DNA of 64,000 bases from Nocardia fusca NBRC 14340 (GCF_001618425.1 NZ_BDCU01000017.1:582392-646391), one strand, 5' to 3'; numbered from the stretch's first letter, positions 27,106-36,457 are shown. Notes: generated by a model from the letters alone, not told the origin. Made by a program: numbers and translations.

Positions 27106-27622
27106 CGGGCACCTGGACTCGCTGCGCGAGCCACGACCTCTCTGCCTCGAGGAGGCTCAGCGAATAGGAGAAGACCTCGCGCGCGGGTAGCGCGAGGGGG
27201 GATTGCGCGGACGCCGCCGCTTCGATCGCGGCGATACGTACCCGTACCTGCCCGAGCCGTTCGGCCAGGGCCTGCGTGTAGGCCGGCTCGGCGAGCAGCG
27301 GCAGGTTCGAGACACCCACGAGGAAGGGATTCGGTACCGGATGCGGTTCCGCGACGAGCGCGAGTGCCGTGCGGGTGGCCACCTCCCGCCCCGCCTCGGT
27401 GGCATGGAAGACACGCCGACCCTTCGCCGCGGCCGGAGCCTCGGGCGCGTGCACGAACCCGCGTTTCTCCAGTTTGGTGAGCAGGTAGTAGATCGAGGAG
27501 AACCCGATCTCGGTCCACTGCCGTATCCCGCGGCGCTCGACGACCTGTTCCAGGTCGTAGCCGTGCTGTGGGGACTCGATGATCAGACCGAGGACCACGA
27601 GTTCGGACGGGGTGAGCTCCAC
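27086..27622 (-). CDS. PadR family transcriptional regulator
   Basis: A 178-residue PadR regulator: an N-terminal winged helix (TPSELVVLGLIIESPQHGYD, then GFSSIYYLLTKLEKRGFV) and a C-terminal helical dimerisation arm. PadR proteins such as LmrR and PadR respond to drugs or phenolic acids. The start is GTG at 27622; no ribosome site is visible, and the palindrome at 27628-27645 lies only 5 bases upstream, so the mRNA is likely leaderless and self-repressed. It forms an operon with the GyrI-like gene. Confidence 0.88.
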   Translation of the reverse strand: MELTPSELVVLGLIIESPQHGYDLEQVVERRGIRQWTEIGFSSIYYLLTKLEKRGFVHAPEAPAAAKGRRVFHATEAGREVATRTALALVAEPHPVPNPFLVGVSNLPLLAEPAYTQALAERLGQVRVRIAAIEAAASAQSPLALPAREVFSYSLSLLEAERSWLAQRVQVPDGGQNG

Positions 27623-27627
27623 CGCAA

Positions 27628-27645
27628 TATTCTAGCACTAGAATA
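27628..27645. promoter_or_regulatory. PadR operator palindrome
   Basis: TATTCTAG-CA-CTAGAATA, two perfect 8-bp arms around a 2-base centre, lies immediately upstream of the padR start. Similar AT-rich palindromes are used by PadR proteins. Autoregulation is inferred. Confidence 0.7.
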
Positions 27646-27725
27646 GTGCGGCAGTCGAGGCAGGCCGACCTCGCGCAACGGCGGAAGTGTCCGCCCCCGG
27701 GGGTGCCGACCTGCCCACCACGCGA

Positions 27726-27760
27726 ACCGGCCCGCCCCGCAGGCGGCGGGACGGGCCGGT
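27726..27760 (-). terminator. hairpin downstream of gatB
   Basis: ACCGGCCCG (27726-27734) pairs with CGGGCCGGT (27752-27760), with further GC pairing inside. It lies 19 bases past the gatB stop and has no T-run. Confidence 0.55.
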
Positions 27761-27778
27761 ATCAGGGTTTCTCGGGAA

Positions 27779-29287
27779 CTACCCGCCGCAGGCGGCGAGG
27801 ACCAGTTCGCGGACCCGGGCCGCATCGGCCTGACCCCGCGTGGCCTTCATGACATCACCGACGATCTTGCCCGCGGCCTGCACCTTGCCGGACCGGATCT
27901 TGTCGGCGATATCGGGATTGGCGGCCAGCGCCTTGTCGACCTCGGCCTGCAGCGCGCTGTCGTCGCTGACCATGCCCAGACCCTTGCTCTCCACGATATG
28001 GGCCGGATCGCCCGCACCGTCGAGCACCAGATCGACCACCTGTTTGGCGACCTTGTTGTTCACCGTCTTGGCCTCCACCAGGCCGATCACCTCGGCCACC
28101 TGTGCGGGCGTGATCGGCAGATCCTCGAGGGCGACACCGCGCTCGTTGGCCTTCTCGGTGAGGTAGGCGACCCACCAGGAACGCGCCTCCTTGGCGGGCG
28201 CGCCGGCGTCGACCGTGGCGATGATCAGGTCGAGCGCACCGGCGTTCACCAGATCGCGCATCACCTCGTCGGAGACACCCCAATCCGACTGGATGCGCGC
28301 GCGGCGCAGCCACGGATACTCGGGAATGGTGCCGCGCAGCCCGTCCACCCAGGCCGCATCGGGCGCGACCGGCTCCAGATCGGGTTCGGGGAAGTAGCGG
28401 TAATCCTCGGCGGTCTCCTTGCGGCGGCCCGGGGAGGTGGAGCCGTCGGCCTCGTGGAAGTGCCGGGTCTCCTGGATCACCTCACCGCCGGTCGCCAGCA
28501 CCGCGCCCTGGCGGCGCATCTCGAACCGGACCGCGACCTCGACGCTCTTGAGCGAGTTCACGTTCTTGGTCTCGGTGCGGGTGCCGAAGACCTCGGCGCC
28601 GACCGGCATGAGCGAGACATTGGCGTCGCAGCGCAGCGAACCGTGTTCCATCCGGACATCGGAGACATCCAGGGATTTCAGCAGATCGCGCAGGGCGGTC
28701 ACATACGCGCGCGCCACCTCGGGCGCGCGGTCACCGGCGCCGGTGACAGGTTTGGTGACGATCTCGATCAGCGGCACCCCGGCCCGGTTGTAGTCGAGCA
28801 GGGAATGACTCGCCCCGTGGATACGCCCGGTCGCGCCACCGACGTGCACCGATTTACCGGTGTCCTCCTCCATGTGCGCACGCTCGATCTCCACCCGGAA
28901 GGTGGTGCCGTCGTCGAGCGGAACCTCGAGATAGCCGTCGGTGGCGATGGGTTCGTCGTACTGGCTGATCTGGTAGTTCTTCGGCTGGTCGGGGTAGAAG
29001 TAGTTCTTGCGCGCGAACCGTCCCCACGGGGTGATGGAACAGTTGAGCGCCAGGCCGATCCGCACCGCCGACTCCACGGCCTGCTGGTTGACCACCGGCA
29101 GCGAACCGGGCAGGCCCAGGCAGACCGGGCAGACCTGGGTGTTGGGGTCGGCGCCGAAGGTGGTCGGGCAACCGCAGAACATCTTGGTGGCGGTGTTCAA
29201 CTCGACATGGACCTCCATGCCGAGCACCGGCTCGTACCGGGTGACGACCTCGGCGTAGTCCATGAGTTCGACGGTGGGTGCGCTCAT
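27779..29287 (-). CDS. gatB: Asp-tRNA(Asn)/Glu-tRNA(Gln) amidotransferase subunit B
   Basis: A 502-residue GatB, the tRNA-binding and kinase subunit of GatCAB, which makes Gln-tRNA(Gln) and Asn-tRNA(Asn) by transamidation. Clear motifs are [18 protein letters not shown], the cysteine pair [31 protein letters not shown], and a C-terminal YqeY-like tail ([20 protein letters not shown]). The start at 29287 ([20 protein letters not shown]) is preferred over a Met nine codons upstream. As in mycobacteria it is separated from gatC-gatA (47625-49399), here by about 18 kb. Confidence 0.97.
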   Translation of the reverse strand: MSAPTVELMDYAEVVTRYEPVLGMEVHVELNTATKMFCGCPTTFGADPNTQVCPVCLGLPGSLPVVNQQAVESAVRIGLALNCSITPWGRFARKNYFYPDQPKNYQISQYDEPIATDGYLEVPLDDGTTFRVEIERAHMEEDTGKSVHVGGATGRIHGASHSLLDYNRAGVPLIEIVTKPVTGAGDRAPEVARAYVTALRDLLKSLDVSDVRMEHGSLRCDANVSLMPVGAEVFGTRTETKNVNSLKSVEVAVRFEMRRQGAVLATGGEVIQETRHFHEADGSTSPGRRKETAEDYRYFPEPDLEPVAPDAAWVDGLRGTIPEYPWLRRARIQSDWGVSDEVMRDLVNAGALDLIIATVDAGAPAKEARSWWVAYLTEKANERGVALEDLPITPAQVAEVIGLVEAKTVNNKVAKQVVDLVLDGAGDPAHIVESKGLGMVSDDSALQAEVDKALAANPDIADKIRSGKVQAAGKIVGDVMKATRGQADAARVRELVLAACGG

Positions 29288-29331
29288 GGCCCACAGTCTA
29301 AAGCGTCCGGACATGGCACTCCGGTGGGCGG

Positions 29332-30717
29332 TCAGTCCCCCCGGACCCGTACGCCGAGCCAGCCGGTGACCGTATCGAGGGCCACCGGATCGATGGTCGT
29401 CTCGATGGACTCGTACTCGGTGGGCAGGCCGGATCCGGCGGGCTGCATCAAATGGTTGAGCCCGTCCAGCACCGTGACGGTGGCGTCCGGGCCGGCCCCC
29501 AGCAGATCACGCATGGGCTGCGCGTGCTGCGCCGGCGGGACCTGCACATCCTTGGACCCGAAGAACGCCAGCACAGGTATCCGCAGCGCGGACAGCGCGG
29601 GGGCCGGATCGTGCGAGACCAGTGCGGCCATATACGGGGTGTTCTCCCCGGTGAGGGCCTCGGAGATGGTGCGCAGATCCTTCGGCAGCGTGCGATTGTA
29701 GGTCTCCGACAGCCGCGCCGCCCTGGTGAGCCGTCCGGCCCGCAGCGCCGCGGTCCAATCCCGCAGGAAGGCGAGATGGGTGTCCAGTTGTCCGGGGGTG
29801 GCCCCGGCCTCGGTGAAGGTCCGGCGGCCGTGGGCCAGGACGATATCGGTACCCGGGACGGCGGGTGCGGCCATCAGGATCGTGAACGCGATCCCGGTCT
29901 CGGGCCGTGCGGCGACGAGTGGCGCCAGATAGCCGCCCTCGGAGTGCCCGAGCAGCCCGATCCGACCGGAGTCGATCTCCGGGCGCTCGCGCAGGAAACG
30001 CAGTCCGGCCTCGACATCACCGGTCAGGTCGGTGTAGTTCGCCTGGTTCAGGTTGCCGCCGGTACCGCCGACCCCGCGATCGTCGGTGCGCAGCACCGCG
30101 TACCCCGCGCGGGTGAGCGTATCGGCGAGCAGGAGGAAGGGCTTGTGCCCGGCGATCTCCTCGTTGCGGTCCTGGGGTCCGCTGCCGCCGATGAGGACGA
30201 CCGCCGGCAGCGGGGCGGGGGCCGCCGCGGGACGGGTCAGGGTGCCCGCGACGGTGATTCCGCCGCTCGGGTACGAAACATCCTCGGAGATATAAGGATA
30301 CGGCGGCGCGGGTTGCTGGGGACGGGCCGGGGGCCCGACCGGTCGGCGGTTCAGCCGCAGCCCGAAACTGTGCCCGGCCTGGCGGAAGTCACCCACGATG
30401 GCATCGGCCGATTCGTCGAGCCGACCGGCGAACCGCGCGTCGCCCGGCACATCCGGCACCCCGAATTCCACCCGTTCGGGTTCGGCCACGACCCCGGCCA
30501 GGGCACGATCGGCGACCTTCTCGGCGGGGATATCGATCCGTCCGCTGTGCCGGCCGGTGAGATCCACCGCGACCACGACCGGCGCGCCGGGAACCTCGAT
30601 GGCCCCGTGCCATTGCCCGCGCACCCGGTCGTCGACGGCGCTACCCGGGCAACCGGCGAACACCGGGACGAGCATCGAGAGAACCGCAACCAGCAACGCT
30701 CCCCTGCCATGGCGCAT
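29332..30717 (-). CDS. lipoprotein alpha/beta hydrolase
   Basis: A 461-residue lipoprotein hydrolase. The signal peptide is [20 protein letters not shown] with lipobox VFAGC. Residues about 25-130 form a DUF3887-like N-terminal domain ([20 protein letters not shown]). The catalytic domain has [13 protein letters not shown], nucleophile motif LGHSEGG and a C-terminal [10 protein letters not shown] with the catalytic His. It resembles secreted acyl-hydrolases and BAAT-like esterases; substrate unknown. The same frame stays open upstream into pfkA, but only 30717 is followed by a signal peptide. Confidence 0.85.
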   Translation of the reverse strand: MRHGRGALLVAVLSMLVPVFAGCPGSAVDDRVRGQWHGAIEVPGAPVVVAVDLTGRHSGRIDIPAEKVADRALAGVVAEPERVEFGVPDVPGDARFAGRLDESADAIVGDFRQAGHSFGLRLNRRPVGPPARPQQPAPPYPYISEDVSYPSGGITVAGTLTRPAAAPAPLPAVVLIGGSGPQDRNEEIAGHKPFLLLADTLTRAGYAVLRTDDRGVGGTGGNLNQANYTDLTGDVEAGLRFLRERPEIDSGRIGLLGHSEGGYLAPLVAARPETGIAFTILMAAPAVPGTDIVLAHGRRTFTEAGATPGQLDTHLAFLRDWTAALRAGRLTRAARLSETYNRTLPKDLRTISEALTGENTPYMAALVSHDPAPALSALRIPVLAFFGSKDVQVPPAQHAQPMRDLLGAGPDATVTVLDGLNHLMQPAGSGLPTEYESIETTIDPVALDTVTGWLGVRVRGD

Positions 30718-30818
30718 GGTCCGACTGTATCCCCGCGCCACGGCCGGACCCGGGCGAAGCACCGAGGTCACGCCGAGGATTTCGGCCGAACCACCGATTC
30801 CGGCCCGCCGGCCGGCGC

Positions 30819-31853
30819 TCAGCCGAAGAAGGCCCGGGCTTCGTCGTAACGGTCGGCCGGAACACGTTTGAGCTGTTTGGTCGCCTCGTGCAACGGCACC
30901 AGCCCGATCTCGGTACCCCGCAGGGCCACCATCTGACCGAAATGCCCCGCGTGCACGGCCTCGGCCGCGTGCAGGCCGAACCGGGTCGCCAGTACCCGGT
31001 CGTACGGGGACGGGCTGCCGCCGCGCTGTACGTGCCCGAGCACCGTGGTGCGGACCTCTTTGCCGATACGGCGTTCGATCTCCACACCCAACTGTTGAGC
31101 GACCCCGGTGAACCGTTCGTGCCCGAATTCGTCGACCCCGCCCTCCCGCAGGGCGAACCCGGAATCGGGGGCGGGATGGGAGCCCTCGGCCACCACGCAG
31201 ATGAAATGTTTGTCCCCGCGCTGGAAGCGGCTCTTGATGAGCGCGCAGACCTCGGTCACGTCGAAGGGTTGTTCGGGGACCAGCGTCAGGTGGGCGCCCG
31301 CCGCCATACCGGCGTGCACGGCGATCCAGCCCGCGTGCCGGCCCATGACCTCGACCAGCATCACCCGCTGATGGGATTCCGCGGTGGTGTGCAACCGGTC
31401 GATGGCCTCGGTGGCGATGGACAGGGCGGTGTCGTGACCGAAGGTGACATCGGTGCAGTCGATATCGTTGTCGATCGTCTTCGGGACGCCGACCACCGGA
31501 ACGCCTTCCTCGGACAGCCAGCTGGCGGCGGTCAGTGTGCCCTCCCCGCCGATCGGGATGAGCGCTTCGATGCCGTTGTCGTCGAGGGTCCGGCGGATCT
31601 GTCCCAGGCCCGCGCGCAGAATATCGGGGTTGGTCCGCGCCGTACCGAGCATGGTGCCGCCCTTGGTGAGCAGGCGGTCGGTGCGATCGTCGTTCTGGAT
31701 CCGGACCTTGCGGTCTTCGAGTAATCCGCGCCATCCGTCCTCGAAGCCCACGATCGCGTCACCGTAGCGGCCGTTCGCGGTGCGAACGACAGCGCGGATC
31801 ACCGCGTTCAGTCCCGGGCAGTCCCCACCTCCGGTCAGGATTCCGATGCGCAT
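30819..31853 (-). CDS. pfkA: 6-phosphofructokinase
   Basis: A 344-residue phosphofructokinase that phosphorylates fructose 6-phosphate. N-terminal GILTGGGDCPGLNAVIR, GGEGT at 102-106, catalytic PKTIDND at 124-130, and MGRHAGWIAVHAGMAAGA. The Gly at the GGEGT position favours ATP as donor, while the Lys in PKTIDND is shared with pyrophosphate enzymes; this mixed signature is usual in actinobacterial PfkA. The start at 31853 (MRIGILTGGG) is the normal N terminus. It follows gatB as in mycobacteria, with one hydrolase gene between. Confidence 0.96.
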   Translation of the reverse strand: MRIGILTGGGDCPGLNAVIRAVVRTANGRYGDAIVGFEDGWRGLLEDRKVRIQNDDRTDRLLTKGGTMLGTARTNPDILRAGLGQIRRTLDDNGIEALIPIGGEGTLTAASWLSEEGVPVVGVPKTIDNDIDCTDVTFGHDTALSIATEAIDRLHTTAESHQRVMLVEVMGRHAGWIAVHAGMAAGAHLTLVPEQPFDVTEVCALIKSRFQRGDKHFICVVAEGSHPAPDSGFALREGGVDEFGHERFTGVAQQLGVEIERRIGKEVRTTVLGHVQRGGSPSPYDRVLATRFGLHAAEAVHAGHFGQMVALRGTEIGLVPLHEATKQLKRVPADRYDEARAFFG

Positions 31854-31941
31854 GGCGCCCATCTTGCCCGCTGCACGACACTTTTGCCGCGTCGGGCCCG
31901 TGAATGTCCGGTAACGCCCGCGCACCGCGCGGGCCCGCCCC

Positions 31942-32856
31942 TCACCGGGCCGGGCAGGACCCGCCGGTGAATTCGCCCAGATGCTGTGAGATCAAGCCCG
32001 CCATCTCGTCGAGGAGATTCATGCCGTCGGAGAAGGTGCCCGAATCCGGTTGCGCGGCAAGCGCTATCGCCACCGAACCACCGTTGGCCGGTACCAGGCC
32101 GAACTGACGCACCAAATAGGCGCCGTCGGTGTCCGGCCCCCAGCCGCCCTTGAACTCGGCCGCCTCGAACGCCGAACCGAGACCCCACTGCTGAGTCGCA
32201 CTGACCGAACCCATCAACTGCACGACCTTGTCCGCCCCCGGAAGACAGGGCAGTTTCGAGGCGAACCGCACCTGGTCGGCGAGCGACCATTCGGACTGGC
32301 CGAACGACGAGTACTCCGCGCGCTTCGGCTTCTCGGCCACGACGGTGACACTGTCGCCGCCCTCGCGCAGCACCGCCTGCACCGATTGGGCGGCCTCTCG
32401 CGGGGTGCCCAGCGCGGACCACAGGCTGTCCGCGGCGGAGTTGTCCGACGCGGTGATGGCGGCCGAGACGGCGTAGGACCGACCGCCGGGATTCTTCCGT
32501 TCCGCGGCCACCACCAGCGGGACCTTCATCGTCGACCAGGCGGGCCCGGTGGTCCATTTCCCCAGTCCGACGAACTGCGTACCGCCCACCGGCATGATCG
32601 CCAGACCCAGTTTTCCTTTCGCCGACTGCTCGAGCACCGTGAAATCGGCGGCCAGCGTGCCCGGAATGGTGATCGAGACCTTGCCGCCCGGCGCTTCGGC
32701 CGCCGCCTGGGTGATCGAGGTGGTCAGCGGACGTTTCTCGGGCTCGGAGCCGCAGGCCGAGGCGAAAGCCGCGACGAGCAGGCAGACGGTGACCGCGAGC
32801 AGGCGGCGAACCGGTGGGAGTTCCCGTTTCTTATCGGCCGACACTTCTTTCCGCAT
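31942..32856 (-). CDS. beta-lactamase-fold serine hydrolase lipoprotein
   Basis: A 304-residue lipoprotein with a signal peptide and lipobox FASAC (Cys35). The mature part has the serine beta-lactamase/PBP pattern: STMK at 108-111 (S-x-x-K), SDN at 137-139, and a KGGWG segment in the K-T/S-G place. No Glu166-type omega-loop motif is clear, so penicillin hydrolysis is doubtful; a D,D-peptidase-like or substrate-binding role fits equally well. The ATG at 32856 has GGGAG upstream. It lies 134 bases after the Ser/Thr kinase on the same strand, possibly its partner in cell-wall sensing. Confidence 0.85.
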   Translation of the reverse strand: MRKEVSADKKRELPPVRRLLAVTVCLLVAAFASACGSEPEKRPLTTSITQAAAEAPGGKVSITIPGTLAADFTVLEQSAKGKLGLAIMPVGGTQFVGLGKWTTGPAWSTMKVPLVVAAERKNPGGRSYAVSAAITASDNSAADSLWSALGTPREAAQSVQAVLREGGDSVTVVAEKPKRAEYSSFGQSEWSLADQVRFASKLPCLPGADKVVQLMGSVSATQQWGLGSAFEAAEFKGGWGPDTDGAYLVRQFGLVPANGGSVAIALAAQPDSGTFSDGMNLLDEMAGLISQHLGEFTGGSCPAR

Positions 32857-32990
32857 GGCTCTTGTGATCTCCCACAGTCCCGATGATTCGTACCCGGTCG
32901 GAAAACCGTACTCCATCGGCGGCCCCGGCCCGGCCCGGATGAGCCCGCCGAACCGGCGATCGAGTGCCCGATTCCGCGTCGACCGGCAGG

Positions 32991-35378
32991 TCAGTAGAGG
33001 TAGACGATGGCATTGTTCCCACCCCGGCAGGTGACCACACCGTCCGCGGCGACGCATTCGAGCGTGTAGGCCTGACCGGTCACCGGACTGGTGGCCTCCA
33101 CGGAGACCGGATCGCCTTCGGCGGAGACCACGGTGGGATCGAGGTAGGCCTGCCGGACCGCCTCGGCGAATTCGCAACTGGTCACCGCGGTCCCGGTTGC
33201 CGCCGCGCCGTATTCGGAGCCGCCCGACTCCGCCCCCGAGCAGGGCTGGGCGCCCGCGGGCAGATCGGCCCGGCGCGTGGTGGTGGTCGCCGAGGTGGTG
33301 GTGCTGGTGCGCGCGGACGTGGTGGTGGAGGGTTCGGCGCTGCTACCGGCCGCGGAGGTCTGTTCTGGCGCCGAGGTGGTGACGGCGCCGGTGGTATCGG
33401 CGGCGCCCGTGGTTTCTTCGCCGCCGGAGCCGCCGAGGAACTGGATCCCGAGGACCGCGAGGACGACCACCACCGCGAACACCCCGACACCGGTCAGTAT
33501 CGGAACGACTCTGGAACGTTCGCCGCCGGGGGCTGCGTCGCGTCCCCGCGCGTTCGCGGCGTAACTGTCGCGATAGCCGGCCTCGTAGGCGGCCGCGTAG
33601 GAGTCGGCCGGGGGTGGGCCGGGATCGTCGGCCCGGTAGCCGTAGTGGTCGCCCGGAGCCGGAGCGTCGTAGCGGCCGGGCGGTTCGGACGGCGGGTACT
33701 GCGGCGGGTAGGCACGACCCGACTCGTCGGCGGAATAGGCGAGCTCCGGAGGCTCCTGCTCCACTTGCTGATAGGCCCGGGTCGCGTCCCCGGCGGAGTA
33801 GGCGAGTCCCGCGGGCGCCTCGTCCACCGGCCGGTAGGCATGCGTCGCCTCCTCGGCAGAGTAGGCGAGCCCCGACGAAGCCTGATCCACCGGCTGATAC
33901 GCCCGGGTCGCCTCCTCGGCGGAGTAGGCGAGTCCCGCAGGCTCCTGATCCACCGGCTGATACGCCCGGGTCGCCTCCTCGGCGGAATAGGCGAGCCCCG
34001 CAGGCTCCTGGTCCACCGGCTGGTAGGCGCGCGTCGCGGCCTCGGCAGAGTAAGGCGCGGGCGCCTCGTCCGCCGGTTGGAAGACACGGGTGGTCTCCTC
34101 GGCCCCGGGAAGCGGATAGCCGGGTTCACCGTAGATGCGGGTCGCCTGATCGTGCGGGTAGAAATCCGCCACCGGCATGCCCCCGGTCGCGGGCGCCGGA
34201 TTCTCGTACTGTGACGGATCGGCGGCCGGGTGCAACTGCTCGTTCTGGTAGAGGTGCGCATCCGGGAACGGCCGGATACCGCCGGCCGGGGCCTCGGGTT
34301 CGGCGGCGGGATCGTCGGCCGGTAGCGGCGTGAACTCGGTTTCGGTGGGCCGGAACGAGGTCGGGTCGCCAGGGATGATCGCGGGCAGTGTGGTGGCCGG
34401 GTCCGGCGCGTCCTCGTCACGCGGCAGCCGGACCACCAGGGTGGGAATGCCGCCGGTCGGTGGCGCGGACGGACTCGGCACACCGGGAGTAACGGGTAAT
34501 TCGCCGGACCGCGGCTCCGGCCCGGCGGGATACGGGGAGCGCGCCGGGGAGTTCAGCGCGGTACGGGCAGCTACAGCTAGTTCACCTGCGGTAGCGAAAC
34601 GCTCGTGCGGATCCTTGGCCATACCCCATGCGATCACATCATCGAGCGCGGCCGGTAATCCGGTTCGCTGCACACTTGCTCGCGGCGGTGGTTCGGTCAG
34701 ATGCGAGCGGATCAACACACCCACACTGCTCGTCGGGAAAGGCGTCGCACCGGTGAGGCATTCGTGCAGCACACAGGCCAGGGAGTAGATATCGGCGCGC
34801 GAGGTCACCGGGCCGCTGTCGAACCGCTCCGGCGCCATGTAGGTATAGGAACCGATCGCCACACCCGCCTGGGTCACCCCGGTATCACTCTCGTGGCGGG
34901 CGATCCCGAAATCGGCCAGATAGGCGAAGTCGGCCGGGGTGACGAGAATATTCGCCGGTTTCACATCGCGGTGCACCAGACCGCCCTCGTGCGCGGCGTC
35001 CAGCGCGGCGGCGATCTGCTCGATCACGCTCACCGCCCGCTGCGGACTCAGCGGCCCCTCCACCTGCAACAGTGCCCGCAGGTCGATGCCCTGCACCAGG
35101 CGCATATCGATGAACAGGCGGCCGTCGATGACACCCCAGTCGTGGATCGGGATGATGTGCGGTTCGGCGAGACGGGCCGCGGCCTGCGATTCCCGGCGGA
35201 ACCGGATCTGGTACTCGGGGTCGCCGGCGAGCGCGTCGGAGAGCAGTTTGAGCGCGACGACCCGCTCCTTCACGGTGTCGTAGGCCTCGTAGACCTCGCC
35301 CATCCCGCCTTTACCCAGCAGTGAGCGCAGCTCATAGGGACCGAACCACCGACCGACTTCGGAGCCAGGCGCCTGCAC
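32991..35378 (-). CDS. transmembrane Ser/Thr protein kinase with tandem-repeat linker
   Basis: A 795-residue receptor-like kinase. Kinase domain about residues 10-275: P-loop GKGGMGEVY, Lys44, HRDVKPANIL (Asp138), DFG at 156-158, APE. A long Pro/Glu-rich intracellular linker follows, containing five exact-length 21-residue repeats (Y-S-A-E-E-A-T-R-A-Y-Q type) and a partial sixth. One membrane helix follows (ILTGVGVFAVVVVLAVLGIQ), then a Thr/Ser-rich stalk and a small cysteine-containing extracellular domain of about 85 residues. No PASTA or propeller domain is present. The GTG start at 35378 has GGAGAGG upstream. Confidence 0.95.
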   Translation of the reverse strand: MQAPGSEVGRWFGPYELRSLLGKGGMGEVYEAYDTVKERVVALKLLSDALAGDPEYQIRFRRESQAAARLAEPHIIPIHDWGVIDGRLFIDMRLVQGIDLRALLQVEGPLSPQRAVSVIEQIAAALDAAHEGGLVHRDVKPANILVTPADFAYLADFGIARHESDTGVTQAGVAIGSYTYMAPERFDSGPVTSRADIYSLACVLHECLTGATPFPTSSVGVLIRSHLTEPPPRASVQRTGLPAALDDVIAWGMAKDPHERFATAGELAVAARTALNSPARSPYPAGPEPRSGELPVTPGVPSPSAPPTGGIPTLVVRLPRDEDAPDPATTLPAIIPGDPTSFRPTETEFTPLPADDPAAEPEAPAGGIRPFPDAHLYQNEQLHPAADPSQYENPAPATGGMPVADFYPHDQATRIYGEPGYPLPGAEETTRVFQPADEAPAPYSAEAATRAYQPVDQEPAGLAYSAEEATRAYQPVDQEPAGLAYSAEEATRAYQPVDQASSGLAYSAEEATHAYRPVDEAPAGLAYSAGDATRAYQQVEQEPPELAYSADESGRAYPPQYPPSEPPGRYDAPAPGDHYGYRADDPGPPPADSYAAAYEAGYRDSYAANARGRDAAPGGERSRVVPILTGVGVFAVVVVLAVLGIQFLGGSGGEETTGAADTTGAVTTSAPEQTSAAGSSAEPSTTTSARTSTTTSATTTTRRADLPAGAQPCSGAESGGSEYGAAATGTAVTSCEFAEAVRQAYLDPTVVSAEGDPVSVEATSPVTGQAYTLECVAADGVVTCRGGNNAIVYLY
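33738..34052 (-). repeat. five 63-bp tandem repeats inside the Ser/Thr kinase gene
   Basis: The stretch is exactly five units of 63 bases (21 codons each) and runs into a partial sixth unit ending near 33700. Each unit begins with Tyr-Ser-Ala and contains the segment RAYQPVDQEPAGLA or a close variant. The three middle units are nearly identical, which suggests recent expansion, so copy number may vary between strains. Confidence 0.9.
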
Positions 35379-35442
35379 CCGTCCATCCTCTCCACACGCG
35401 GGCACCGTCTCAGCCGGCCGCGGATCGCACCCGGGCTGCCCG

Positions 35443-36129
35443 TCAGACCCTGGATTGTCCCGGGGAGACCACACCGTGGTCAAACGCGTAGACGATGGCC
35501 GCCGCGCGGTCACGCACGCCCAGCTTCCCGAAGATATGACCCACATGGGATTTCACGGTCACCTCGGAGATTCCGAGCGCGTGGGCGATTTCACTGTTGG
35601 CCCGGCCGCGGCCGATCAGAGCCAGGACCTCGCGTTCCCGGGAGGTCAACTCGACGGCCACCGTGGACGCGGCCGGGGCGGCGGCGGTACTGCGATAGGT
35701 GGACAGCACCCGCCCGGTGACAGCGGGGTCGAGCCAGGCGCCGCCGGCGGCGACGGTGCGGACGGCGCGGATCAGGTCCTCGGCGGGGGAATCCTTGAGC
35801 AGGAACCCGGCCGCGCCCACACGCAGCGCACCGGACAGCAGCTGGTCGTCGTCGAAGGTGGTGAGAACGAGTACCGGGGGTTCGGGAGCGCGGGCGCGCA
35901 ACATACGGGTGGCCTCGATACCGCCGACCCGTTTCATCCGCAGATCCATCAGCACGATATCGGGGCTGTGCGCGGCGACCGCCGCGAGCACCTCGTCACC
36001 GTCGGCGCATTCGCTGATCCGGAAACCGTCGCGCCGCCGCAGAATGCGCCGCAACCCACCGCGGACCAGTTCCTGATCATCGGCGATCAGCACCTCGACC
36101 GCCTGCGGGTCACCGTCGGCCCCCCGCAT
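35443..36129 (-). CDS. NarL/LuxR-type response regulator
   Basis: A 228-residue response regulator. The receiver domain (residues 10-130) has the acidic pair in LIADDQELVRG, phospho-acceptor Asp in IVLMDLRM and Lys in LLKDSPAEDL. The C-terminal LuxR helix-turn-helix is LTSREREVLALIGRGRANSE through VKSHVGHIFGKLGVRDRAAA. The sensor kinase at 36458-37936 is the likely partner. The start codon overlaps the stop of the last 68-bp mini-ORF as TGATG, so its translation may depend on that array. Confidence 0.93.
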   Translation of the reverse strand: MRGADGDPQAVEVLIADDQELVRGGLRRILRRRDGFRISECADGDEVLAAVAAHSPDIVLMDLRMKRVGGIEATRMLRARAPEPPVLVLTTFDDDQLLSGALRVGAAGFLLKDSPAEDLIRAVRTVAAGGAWLDPAVTGRVLSTYRSTAAAPAASTVAVELTSREREVLALIGRGRANSEIAHALGISEVTVKSHVGHIFGKLGVRDRAAAIVYAFDHGVVSPGQSRV

Positions 36130-36197
36130 CAGGATGACTCCTTCGGAGCAGTTTCATGCGGTCCGCGGAGGCCGCAGCGGAGGCGGAGGTATCGCAT
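36129..36197 (-). CDS. mini-ORF 3 (22 residues) coupled to response regulator
   Basis: Encodes MRYLRLRCGLRGPHETAPKE plus two Ser. The ATG overlaps the stop of mini-ORF 2 and the TGA overlaps the response regulator ATG. It has GAAGGAG upstream. It has no known homologue by eye and could be a coupling device instead of a functional peptide. Confidence 0.45.
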   Translation of the reverse strand: MRYLRLRCGLRGPHETAPKESS

Positions 36198-36265
36198 CAG
36201 GATGACTCCTTCGGAGCAGTTTCATGCGGTCCGCGGAGGCCGCAGCGGAGGCGGAGGTATCGCAT
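36197..36265 (-). CDS. mini-ORF 2 (22 residues)
   Basis: Same peptide as mini-ORF 3, beginning MRYLRLRCGLRGPHET. It starts by overlap with the stop of mini-ORF 1 and has GAAGGAG upstream. Confidence 0.45.
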   Translation of the reverse strand: MRYLRLRCGLRGPHETAPKESS

Positions 36266-36336
36266 CAGGATGACTCCTTCGGAGCAGTTTCATGCGGTCC
36301 GCGGAAGCCGTAGTGGAGGCGGAGGTATCGCATCAT
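36265..36336 (-). CDS. mini-ORF 1 (23 residues)
   Basis: Begins MMRYLRLHYGFRGPHET, a variant of the two following copies (His-Tyr-Gly-Phe for Arg-Cys-Gly-Leu). GGGAGG lies 4 bases before its first ATG, and a further in-frame ATG is at 36348. The amino-acid differences from copies 2 and 3 suggest that this is the ancestral copy from which the others were duplicated. Confidence 0.5.
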   Translation of the reverse strand: MMRYLRLHYGFRGPHETAPKESS

Positions 36337-36457
36337 GGTTCCTCCCATGGGTTCGCGGTCGCCGCCGGCGGTGGATCCGCACCCGGTCGACCGGTCGTCG
36401 TCGGTGCCCGACCGCCCGCGCCGGGCGGCCCGCGTCGCTCTGCCCGCCCGCAGCCTC

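Larger units (their letters stand above)
36127..36330 (-). repeat. three 68-bp tandem repeats, each with its own ribosome site and ATG
   Basis: Units start at 36127, 36195 and 36263, with a period of exactly 68 bases. The first two are identical; the third (36263-36330) differs at a few positions. On the minus strand each unit carries GAAGGAG upstream of an ATG. Each ATG overlaps the TGA of the preceding short frame. The period is not a multiple of three, yet because of the TGATG junction every copy reads the same peptide again. Confidence 0.9.

Noticed and set aside
30718..31734. Upstream extension of the lipoprotein hydrolase frame through pfkA
   Set aside because: The extension overlaps pfkA in another frame and reads as Arg-rich nonsense; the signal peptide begins at 30717.
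36127..36330. CRISPR-like array
   Set aside because: The repeats are directly adjacent 68-bp units with no spacers and encode a peptide; no cas genes are present.
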